This document shows, piece by piece, positions 25,401-34,651 of a stretch of 64,000 bases of DNA. Made by a program: the position numbers and the translations under genes. A model generated the notes under the pieces. It searched no databases, had not been told where the DNA came from, and saw only the letters and a program-made list of their open reading frames with translations. The first letter of the stretch is position 1. The number at the start of each line of letters is the position of its first letter. Source of the stretch: Trichaptum fuscoviolaceum (Eukaryota > Basidiomycota > Agaricomycetes > Hymenochaetales > Trichaptaceae); the NCBI GenBank assembly GCA_910574455.1, contig CAJSYZ010000001.1:4075424-4139423 (forward strand), read 5' to 3'.

Positions 25401-25558
25401 TACTACATACCAGCTAGTCTGGCTTTCTCTGGATCCAGCAGCATTGTGATTTTGATTGGCTTGGGAGGCTGAGGCTGAGTGCCAGTGGCTTGCTGGCCCG
25501 GGATGCCAGTGTTAACAGGTAGCACTGGCATGTTAGCGTGAGGGACAACAAGAGACAT
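22453..25558 (-). CDS. Orphan gene 1: large helical protein of unknown function (933 aa)
   Basis: Six exons on the minus strand with GT-AG borders and matching phases throughout: 25558-25411, 25341-25215, 25155-24991, 24929-24828, 24768-24087, 24030-22453. Residues 1-~55 are Pro/Gln-rich (VLPVNTGIPGQQATGTQPQP). Residues ~90-180 are low-complexity Ser/Gly/Glu (ASAGATGSGVAKPGSDVDSK). From ~180 to ~410 is long charged helix and coiled coil (LDKAGKEWTDIGGKLVETAK; LEKKREDLKATKKKAAKSEN), including a tandem TLDAERKAD repeat. The ~520-residue C-terminal part is mixed and globular-looking with no motif I know (IRGVNELYAEFTAQ; EYYGSEDIPHASAKGFPP; HDRHYYGDDESLFKFIENAP). No signal peptide or clear membrane span. 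The open frame over six exons argues for recent selection. Lies inside the giant element between islands A and B. Confidence 0.8.
24880..25170. repeat. Palindromic words inside exons 3-4 of orphan gene 1
   Basis: TGCCAGTGGCACCGGCACTGGC (start 24901), GAGACTCCGAGTCGGAC (25109-25125) and CACTGGCAGGCTG (about 25146) lie within coding exons and the intron between them. They are translated as Ala/Gly/Ser/Asp-rich low-complexity protein. This shows that island words extend into coding sequence without breaking frame. Confidence 0.65.
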
Positions 25559-26060
25559 TCTGAAGGGATAGTCGTTGAGTTGCTGGCTTCAAGATGATGT
25601 GGGGGGCATCATGATGGGGTCCGCTGCCAGTGGCAACTAAAAGCTATTCACCGTCGGAACGTGAACTTGAAGAAGTTGATGGAAGTCGGATACTACCGCT
25701 GCCAGCAGGCCACACCGTGACTCAGGCTGACGGAGTGCCGTGAAGAGTAGTACTATATTTAAATTTAAGTACTCAGGCTAGTACTACTATGCCAGTGATA
25801 CTACTACTACTAGTAGTAGGACTTCCCAGCCTCACTGGCACTGGCAGTGCCACAGCATGAGTGCACCCGCTGCGAGTAGTACTACTACCGTAACTACTAG
25901 TACTACTACTACTACTACTAGTACTTACTAGTCGAATTTGAAGTTGATGATCTCAGCAACTTGACAGCTCGGCCGCCGCAGTTCGCTTCGGAGTCCGAGT
26001 CCTCGCCGGATAGTACTATAGTAGTACTATACTTGTTTGTGTTTCACGGCATGATGATGC
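25490..26060. repeat. Palindromic-word island B
   Basis: Lies just upstream of the orphan gene 1 start codon (25558), so it covers its promoter and 5' leader. It is rich in TACTACTACTAGTAGTAGGA-type runs (25800-25822, 25878-25932), GCCTCACTGGCACTGGCAGT (about 25832) and CCACACCGTGACTCAGGCTGA (about 25710). Confidence 0.8.
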
Positions 26061-26090
26061 GGAGGCACCGTGATCATCATTATGATGGTA

Positions 26091-26477
26091 CTGGATGCCT
26101 TCCCGTAAGGATTTAGGACGACGATTCTTATCCTAAATCCTCTTCCGAATATTATCCGGGAACGGAGCCAACTTTCCGGTCGACGTCGGTCGTCCTAAAT
26201 TACTGAGATCAAGGAAGGGCTCTAAACATTACAGCAGCGTTCTCACATACCATATTTAGTAGAAGTGAAGATTATGTGACGCACCCGCTTCCATTTTAAG
26301 CAATTTTATCTATGAAAATAATCCGGCAGACCTCACCGTGGCAACCGGAAAGGAATTTAGGACCCGTCCTAGATGTTGCTTACGGTTTAGGATGGCTGTC
26401 CTAAACCTGTACCTGACGGAGTTTCAAAGATTTAGGACAGCCTCCGCCGTCCTAAATTCTTACGGGAAGGCATCCAC
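26091..26477. mobile_element. MITE-like element with TA flanks and TTTAGGAC repeats
   Basis: The left end TGGATGCCTTCCCGTAAGGA (26092 on) continuing into TTTAGGAC (to 26119) is repeated inverted at 26449-26476 with 27 of 28 bases matching. Both ends are flanked by TA (26089-26090, 26478-26479), consistent with a TA target duplication as in Tc1/mariner-type MITEs. Length is about 387 bp and there is no coding capacity. The interior carries further TTTAGGAC/GTCCTAAA words in both orientations (for example near 26190, 26352, 26383 and 26430). Related end fragments occur again at about 26540 and 26705, suggesting older partial copies next to it. Confidence 0.7.
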
Positions 26478-26479
26478 TA

Positions 26480-26960
26480 GAGTAGTGACGCAGCCTGCGG
26501 CTCAGGCTGAGTCGGAAGCCACCATACTCAGGCTATGCTTCCCGTACTAAGGATTTAGAACGGCTTTTTCGTCCTACAAGTAGTATGTAGTACTAGTACT
26601 AAACGGCACGGCTCGGAGCCAAACTCTCCGTCTTGCCCGGGCCCTAAATTTCCAGGATCTAGCAGAGGGGAAGGGTCTGCCAGATGGTCCGTGTCTAGGA
26701 CAGTTGTCCTAAATGCCTGCCTTGCTTACCGTACTAGTAGTAGTATCAGGTAAGATATCATAAGTACACCCTGATACCTTACCTTCAAGTTCAAAGGTAA
26801 GTTATACCGCGGGTCTCCATGGACCGGCAGAACTTCTGCTCAAGGCCGGCGGTGGACGGGTGGCTTCAACCTCCCTAAATGCTTGCCAGCCTGAGTGCCA
26901 AGCGGGGTCTTATGGGTTTCAATTTCGGGTGTCCTAAATCCTTCATCCAGTGGCGCCACT
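26480..26960. repeat. Cluster of partial TTTAGGAC-type fragments
   Basis: Diverged pieces of the neighbouring MITE-like element: CTTCCCGTACTAAGGATTTA near 26540, TTGTCCTAAATGCCTGCC near 26703, CCCTAAATGCTTGCCAGC near 26872 and GTGTCCTAAATCCTTCATCC near 26930, mixed with TACTAGTAGTAG words. No gene is seen. Confidence 0.55.
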
Positions 26961-27470
26961 GGCAGTGATACCGTGACTCAGGCTCAGCCTGAGCCTGAGG
27001 CTGCCACTGCAGTGCCAGTGGCAGTGAGGCTACTAGTTCTGGGAGGAAGGGCACTGCGTTCCGGAATTGCGTGATAACGCTCAGGGAAATCTGCCTCCCG
27101 TGCGAACGTCTTCAAGTTGACAAATGGGGGACTCGGACTCGGAGTAAGGGACTTGCCGGCGAAGCTCGGCCCGTTTTCTACTACTGTAGTATTAGTAATA
27201 ACTTGAAGTTGCCCCTCAGGCTCACTGGCACTCACTGCCAGTGGCTCACTCAGGCTACTACTAGTACTAGTAATAGCCTACTACTACTAGTACTACTCAG
27301 GCTGCCGGTGGCATGCCACGGTGGCGACACTTGACCTTCATTCCAACTTCACTCACCGTTTGAATAACCCTTGCCATTACTTTCCTCTCAGGCATACTAC
27401 TACTACTACTAGTATTCCTAGTAGTAGTACTCACTGCACTGCCAACTTGAAGTAGCTCAGGCTCTTCGTT
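26940..27470. repeat. Palindromic-word island C
   Basis: A dense run of GGCTCAGCCTGAGCCTGAGG (26981-27000), CAGTGCCAGTGGCAGTG (27011-27025), GGACTCGGACTCGGAGT (about 27130), ACTGCCAGTGGCTCACTCAGG and CTACTACTAGTACTAG (27234-27265). It ends a few tens of bases before the start of orphan gene 2 (27493). Confidence 0.85.
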
Positions 27471-27492
27471 CAGTCACTATCAAATCTCCAAA

Positions 27493-29318
27493 ATGTCAAG
27501 TTCTGATCTCGGGGATACTCCAAGCTCTTGCTTGGACACAGACGAGGACGAGGACGGTTCAGAATCCAGCTTTGGTCTCAACACTCACAGCTCAAAGTCC
27601 GCGATCATCGAAGACGAGAGCGAATACGAAGTGTATACAAATCCTGTAGAGGTTAAGTTCGGTAGGACCACATATTATCTATATTTCAGTGTGTGGTTTG
27701 GCTTATCTTCAATGACTTGTCAGAGGACCTACCCTTTGGTTATCGCTCGGGAGCATATATCGATAGCACGGTGGTCCAGTCAATCACCAAAAGCTTAGAG
27801 TCCAAGCTAGAGCATGCAAATCGCTTCGGGTTTTCGTCGAACGATTTCAAGGAAACACTTGTTCTGGCTGATCGGCTGGGGAGGTACTTTGATACGTCAA
27901 ATCAGTATATCAGTAACCGGGTTAGGGAAGCACAGGCTCTGCAGAGGAAGACGGCTGTGATGCTAGACCAGTTTCGGATCAGTACATACCAGTACACGGA
28001 CATGATCTTCAAGCTAGGTGAAGAACTAGCTATCCTGATGCGTTATACGGTAAGCTGCAAATTAAATCAAAAGCTTGAATGCACGTCTCTAACCGCTTGT
28101 TCTTATGGTAATGCGCTATAGCCCGAGGAGCCACTTGAGCTGCTTATCCGCAAGCGTGTGGAGGAATCAAGACTTGCTGTCGCCACGGCGTTCATATCTG
28201 TTCTTCCCGGCTTTTTCCCGTCAGGGAAACTCATCAATGTTTTCACTGGGGACGTCATCTGGGATAATTTCTTGTCTTGCTTAGTCGCCCGATATCATTC
28301 ACACCATGCAATCGTGCGTTGGCAACGTAAATTTGAGGATGAGGAGGCCGGCAATCGATTGATACAGACAAAATCTGTCTTTTCTGCCATAAGGATCGAC
28401 ATCAAAGGCACAAAGCTCGAGGAAAATGTTCGTCGTGAACTCTCTGCTCAATTGAAGCACTTTTACGCCAGTCGTGGGCGTGAATCTTAAAGGCTCTACA
28501 AGCAGGCCCCGAAACCCAAGGCTTGCGCTCAAGTTCTTTCTCCCCCTACTTATTTGGTCATATAACGAGTGCAAGGATTGGATCGTCTTCCTAGACAAAT
28601 GCCGTGCGGAACAATTGCCAAAGTCGCCCGTTGGTCAACTCTCAGAAGCAGAAGTCAATTGTTCTGCGACTCAGGCGACTCCGACTGTCTTTCAATCCGG
28701 AACAGCACGAGAGGCTCGGCGTCGATGGAAACGTGAACTTGAACGTGCCGGTGGAGAAGCTGCTCTAGCTGACTTTCATCGACTCATTCAGAAGTCAATG
28801 GATATTCTTGGCGTCGACTCGGCTGATGGTGGAACGTCCTCATTGGAGAATAATCGACAAATCCAGCGCGAATACGGAAATTATTCGGTTGTTCTGCGCA
28901 GGTTCAACTGGATCAGGAAATGTTTAATCATCCTCTGTGATGATTCGCTTCGGATCTGTTGCTCATGAATGATGGTGCAATGCAGCGCTTCTCCAGGGAG
29001 ATGGACTTTGCTAGGCTGGGCATTATCGAAGTGACTCGAGCCATTAGGCAATTTGACGATGCTGATCGCAAAGATATAGACAAGGAAAGACTCGACAGGG
29101 CCGCCGAATTTCTCCACGAAGATATGGAACACATCGATCATGCCCTTATTCCGGCAGAGCAAATTTTTGACTCTTTACTCCTGAAGACAGTCGACGATTT
29201 ACTTCGTAATTATGGTCCATTTTATTTAACAGATTATGGAATCCTATTTGCTCTTCTCGACAAATTGGATCCCATCACGGACACCGACTCGGATGTCAAT
29301 ATGAGCTCGGCGATGTAA
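27493..29318 (+). CDS. Orphan gene 2: helix-rich protein of unknown function, frame breaks in the 3' half
   Basis: Exons 27493-27651, 27690-28049 and 28122-~28470 read cleanly. An acidic Ser-rich N-terminus (LDTDEDEDGSESSFGLN) precedes a helical region (VVQSITKSLESKLEHANRFG, then ALQRKTAVMLDQF) and a hydrophobic stretch (VATAFISVLPGFFPSGKLIN) that might be a membrane-inserting hairpin. After about 28470 the protein-like frame jumps (28500-28950: RLALKFFLPLLIWSYNECKD, REARRRWKRELERAGGEAAL). It jumps again at about 28960-29318 (FSREMDFARLGIIEVTRAIR ... DTDSDVNMSSAM, stop). No acceptable introns explain both jumps, so the 3' half is either frameshifted (decaying) or mis-modelled. No family is recognised. 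It sits inside the giant element between islands C and D. Confidence 0.6.
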
Positions 29319-29349
29319 CTGGCGGTTGCATATTGGACCATTCCCCGAC

Positions 29350-30020
29350 ACGAAGTGTTCTAGGGTTCACCAGCGCGCGATTCAAGTTTAAGTTGTGGCC
29401 GTGTTAAATTTTTATTTCGTTTTACTATGTTTATGACAAAAGTCAAGGACTCGGATTGTACTAGTACTACTCATTCTATGCCAGTGCTTACTCCCTTTTC
29501 AAGTTTAACTTAAAGCTCCTCTCGCACTATGCTGCACTATTGGTAGTTAGTACTAGTAGCAACTATGTGACATCGTTTTCTTGATTACTACTATATACTG
29601 CAAAAAAATTATTTATTTATTCATAGCATATGCTTCAAGTTGATAGTACTACCGTGACTACTAGTAGTACTACTAGTAGTCTGTGTTCAACTTGAACTTC
29701 AACTTCAAGATGGTTAAATTAGAACTTGAAGTAGTACTAGTAGTAGTAGCAGCCTGAGGCAGGTTATTGGTTCATTTCCAGTTGTTGGCAAGTTCCATGT
29801 TATTGTACACTTTTTACTTGAAGTTTTCTATGTTCATACTAGTAGTACTAGTACCAGTAGTAGTAGTACTCAGCCTGAGGCTGCCAGTGCACTGCAGCAG
29901 TGGGAAATTTTGACCACTGCCACTGACAGTGGCATCCGACATGATCCAACTTGAACTTGAAGTCTAAGATGCACCGACTAGTAACACTACAATTCTAGTA
30001 TAGCTAGTACCATAATCCGT
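29350..30020. repeat. Palindromic-word island D
   Basis: Occupies the space between the convergent 3' ends of orphan gene 2 and the Plavaka gene. Contains GACTACTAGTAGTACTACTA (29657 on), TTCAACTTGAACTTCAACTTC (29686-29706), GTACTAGTACCAGTAGTAGTAG (near 29850), CAGCCTGAGGCTGCCAGTGC (29871-29890) and CCACTGACAGTGGCA, in an otherwise A+T-rich background. Confidence 0.85.
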
Positions 30021-30094
30021 CACTGAACATTTAAATGTTATATCCTTACTTCATAAGTTTCAAGGTACTTTGTGAGCTAAATGAGGGTTTATCT

Positions 30095-33000
30095 TTATTG
30101 TTGCCTACTTTCGTACAATGTTTCATGCATGTGCATGTCAGCAAATCGGTTAACATAGAATCTATTGTAAAAGTCCAGGGACTCCTCAGGTGTCAATGAC
30201 TTCGGAGGACATTCATCACCCTCTGGAACCCCAAGGAGGTGAGCTAAACGGAAGATACTCCCTAGAGCTATCACGGATAACTTTGGAGTTTTTGAGTCAC
30301 CGTGACGGGGGTAGCCTGACTCCGAGTCGGAGGTGTCATTCAGGTCACTCCGGCGAGTCCGAGTCAGCGGTTGACGGCAACTTCCAATAGTACTACGCTG
30401 GCACGCGGTAGAGGTCTCTGACTCATACTCTGGCTCGACTATCCACATTCTTGTTTTTCTGTCAGGTGAGTCTCCAACGTTCTTGAAAAACTGGACAAGG
30501 GCGCATTCCTGACGTTCTCCATTGGCGGTGAAGGAGAAAAGAAGCATAACCCGAGCAATTCGCATCCCTGCAAACCCCTTTTTGCGAGAACTAACTTGGA
30601 CAAGAACGACATCACGTCGTGGTTTTCCGCGCCAAGAGGGATTGGACCTGATCACCTCCCTCATTGCTTGCTCTATAGGAATTGATTCGCCGCGGTAGGC
30701 GAAATACGCGGTAGCTGAATGGAAGATGGCAATGTCATTGCCCATGTCCAGTGCAAACTGTTGTTCGGCTATCAGGCTTTCAGAAGCGCTTCCGAGGTCA
30801 TAGTATCCTAATTCGTTCAAGTTGCACCTTTCGTACTTGCAGAATAAGTATATTTTGATGAGTCGTCGGAGCTGTCGGAGTTCCGGATGGCCTTTTATCG
30901 CCGCAAGAGCGTTGAGCTGTTTGGGGTACAGCTTACTGGACTCTGTAAGGATAGCAACGAATAAGTCAGATATCCAGCGCCACAATTTGAAGCTCGTGTT
31001 ACTGACGTTGTTTCGAAGCCATTAACATCAAGCTCGAAGGATCACTTCTACCACCTAAGCAAAACCGATGTTCTGTATTTTCCACATCATGAAGAACAAC
31101 ACTACTTTGCAGTCCTTCCACTGATGAAGTGCTGAAATCATCCAGGTCAGCAATTTCGTTGTGCCCTTGATTACCCACAGTGCCATCGAAGAAATCATCT
31201 GTATCATTGGCTGCTCCTGCCACACCAATACACTGCAACTGCTCCCTCTGATTCGGGATCCTCTCAGCATCATCCTCCTCCGGCTCTGACATATTCTTCC
31301 GCAGAACATCTCGCAAAACTTTCCACGTAGCCTCGGATAGCGTATCGTCTAGCATTCCACGCCGTTTGAAGTCTGACCTCGATGCAATAAGTTTGCTGAG
31401 TCGTTGGTTTGCTGTGATCATCTGGCCCAAGGGATCATTTCTGTTCGAGCGTCGCCACGTTTCTTTGACCGCATAAATATGTTTATTCTCTGTAATCGAT
31501 GAACACAGCCCGCTCGGTGCAGCAAACAGAGGGATCAATGTTGGATAATGGACCATAGCATGCTGTCGTGGTAGTGAAAAGTTATCCCGGATGCCCTTAG
31601 CTATGAATATTTGCCGATAACGGTGAAAGTGATCCAAAGAGGCTTTGATTTGATCAAGAGTTGAGGCTGTAATCGTGTACCGACGCACAAGGTAACAGAA
31701 GTCTAGAAATGCACTTAATGTGCGAATCATATCATCGTGTGCAATGCCCACGATAGCCGGAAGATACACCTAAGCAAATTGCATCAAATATCAGCAAACC
31801 ACTGCCTCGAACAAGATAAAAAGGTCACATACTTTCATAAGTGCCTTAGAATCATTGCCTGTCCATTGCTTGAAGCCTCGGCCTTCGGGGAATCTGCGAA
31901 GTCCAGGAAAAGGAGCAGCAACTCTGATTCTACGCGGATGTTAGCAATGGTATTTACATTAAACAACTTGCGAAAAAAATCACCTTTTATCCACAATATC
32001 CAGCTCTGACGTGGTCAAGCTCTGACATATCCACTCGACAAGATGATCCTTGAACACGCCTTTGATGATTTGGTGCAGCAGGTCCGGAGATATGAGATCG
32101 CATATATCTGCGCGTGGAATGTCATTGGTGAAAGGCTACGGAGCAACGTATCAGTTGCAATATACGCATCCAATGAATAATTTGAAGCACGTACCACAAT
32201 GTCCTGGTGGAATCCGTACTCTTTCCGAATTGTTGCTTTATTCATGTTGTTGGCGTCTACCTGTTCTATCAATCGTTCGTGCAGCTCTTTTGTTCGAGGA
32301 ATTGATACAAATTCCGGATTATCGAGGTCCTTGTGAGGCGCTGTGCATCTATAATGTCGAAAGTAAGTCATCACCACAGAGCTTGATTTCAGGAAAGCCT
32401 GAGGGCGGTAGTACTTACTTGCAGCACCATCCAGTACATATGGCGCAAAGGCTGACCTGTTCCGGATAATCGGCTATATATGAGCCGAGTCCGAAAACCG
32501 ACCTACGCAAGTGACCATCAGGGCACCGGAGAATGGTTTTCTGAGTGTTCATGATCATTGCGGATTTCAGCGAGATTAAGATCCTCGATATAGACGAATG
32601 AAAGATCTGATGTCGAAAGTGCCGGAAGTCATCTGACTTTTCGTATTGCCGCTCAGCTGCAAAGCATCAGAAGTCAATTGAATAGATCACTATTAACACA
32701 TACTCTTTGGTATTGCCAGAAATGCTATGAGCTGGACTGTATTCAGTTTCTGGGACCGCCGGGCCTTGTTTGATACATTCCCAATCGAGAGATACAAAGG
32801 ATAGTATTCATTATTGCCAGTTCCAACAGAAACCGTTGTCTTATCGCTCCCTAAAATGACCGGGACGAACATAGATCCATGGACTGCTTTATCTTCTGCG
32901 TAGATCTTGTTCTAAGTCAAGGATAATAAGTATCTGTGCGAGTTAATGAGTCATGACTTACAGCCTGTTCCCAAGCAAAATTCCCGGACATGTAATTTCT

Positions 33001-34174
33001 GAAAACTCGTTCTTTGTCATTGATATTATTGGTGTCCTCCTTTGTCTGAAATTCACGAAACGGGACAAAGTCAAATTCGCCTTCTAAAGCCGGGTTATCC
33101 ACCAAATTTCGGATTACTTCCAAAGGATCCCGATACCATACATCATATTCTTTCCTCTTCCATGACTCGATGTTCTCGTTTGTCGCTTTTTGGCCATTGT
33201 CGTTAGTGTAGAAGTTACTGAAGGATTTCCAAGATACATCACCGACTTTTGTAGTGTCAATGATCTTGTACAAATTTTGTGCATCTCCATCGAGCAGTGC
33301 ACCAGCTGTATCCAGACTTGAGTCATCATTGGGATCTGTCGCGTCCAATTCGGGATATCTAATAGATTTTGCGTTCTCCGTGGACTGAATTAGTTGATAA
33401 GCCTTCATAATTCCGAGAAGCTTTGTTATGTTGCCAGCAGACATTTGCTCTTCGCGATAGAGAAAATCTGCGAGCTCGAAATCTGCTCGGCACGAATAGG
33501 GAAACCAGTCATTTGACGCAGGTTCGTTCCGTGAAACGGGCGGTTCTTCCTTTTCTAAGAAGTTCCCTTCTTCATCGCATGGAGTGGCTGCACGATATTT
33601 GGTGTCAGAATGCTAAAGTAAACTGGGGACATCATACTTAGCGCGCACCATTTAAATATCTGTGATACACCTTTAAGTTATCATTGTTCTCTTCATAATC
33701 TCCAATGTCGGAGTCCAGATCAGCAGAAGATAGGTCTTGGTCTTCAAGTTCGTCATCTCCAGTGTCAGCATGGGACAGGCAATCAGGACCGTCTAAATCT
33801 TGAAGCAGCTCGTCTCGGCCTATGCTAAGCATCGAGATATCCTGTGTGAGTATAGAAATGTCGTAGTCGTAACTTGAAGAGTTGCAGCCACTTTCATCTT
33901 CATGATGGCCCTCCAAGTCTGTTGGAAGTTCAGGAGAGCCGGGAAGAGCTTGAGGTGTCGAAGGTCGTGCGGGTCGCTTGGGTGAGGAATCCAAGTCGTA
34001 ACCACAAGCAGCAGGTCTTGTTGCAAATGATGACGGGTGAGCTGAATATTCATGTCTTGTCCTTGCGGATTGATTCTTGAACCTCCTGCTGCAGAAGGAG
34101 AAGGTGCATCGAATAGTCGGGGGGAAGATATCTGTAAGATGAACGGGTTTGGGCCTTCGCCGAGTTACCGGCAT
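30095..34174 (-). CDS. Plavaka-type transposase (CMC superfamily) with N-terminal C2H2 finger
   Basis: Minus-strand exons with matched phases: 34174-33649, 33587-32962, 32911-32704, 32656-32419, 32348-32195, 32135-31984, 31929-31833, 31769-~31000. A C-terminal open segment follows (30985-30095). The N-terminus holds one C2H2 finger (CTFSFCSRRFKNQSARTRHE). Then come acidic sequence and conserved Plavaka blocks: WYRDPLEVIRNLVDNPALEG, MSGNFAWEQA, VPVILGSDKTTVSVGTGNNE, PFTNDIPRADICDLISPDLL with HQIIKGVFKDHLVEW, RRFPEGRGFKQWTGNDSKAL, DFCYLVRRYTI, FSLPRQHAMVHY and GLCSSITENKHI. The tail has RSNPSWRGKPRRDVVLVQV and FYVNRFADMHMHETL. About 1,200 residues in total. The join near 31000 needs a frameshift or an unusual intron, so activity is uncertain. 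It is the only transposase seen in the giant element. Confidence 0.9.
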
Positions 34175-34224
34175 TAGTTCCAGTAAATTGAACGCTGAAT
34201 TTAAAGTTGAATGGCACGCTCAGC

Positions 34225-34530
34225 GGTGACGCCCGCGTAGTAACAACTTGAAGTTAGTAGTACTACTAGTAGTAGTACCGGTAGCCTGAGTAGCCACAGC
34301 CTCAGGCTGTCAGTGACTCAGTGGCACCGCCGCCAGCCTGCCAGTGAGCCTGCAAGTGCCAGTGAGTAGTACTAGTACCAGTAGCACTGTGATAGTACTA
34401 GTAATAGAGCTAGCCTGAGTATCCGAGTGTCCAAGTCCGAGTCTGAGTCAGGCTCATTCCGAGTCAGCCTAACTTGAAGGCTGCCAATCACTGGCACTGC
34501 CAGTGCCAGCAAGTGCAAGTGGGCGTAAAT
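34225..34530. repeat. Palindromic-word island E
   Basis: Lies between the divergent starts of the Plavaka gene and the DUF6532-like gene and therefore covers both promoters. Words: GTAGTACTACTAGTAGTAGTAC (34256-34277), CAGCCTCAGGCTGTCAG (about 34299), GCCAGTGAGTAGTACTAGTACC (34349 on), GAGTCTGAGTCAGGCTC (34438 on) and CACTGGCACTGCCAGTGCC (34490 on). Confidence 0.85.
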
Positions 34531-34651
34531 TTTCCTTGAATAGGCGCCCTCATCTCCAACTTCAACTACAACTTGCACCTTTGCCAACTCGATTCACCAT
34601 CGAAACTCATAGCACCTGTCAGCGTGCCTCGACTTGAAACACTGCACAAGA

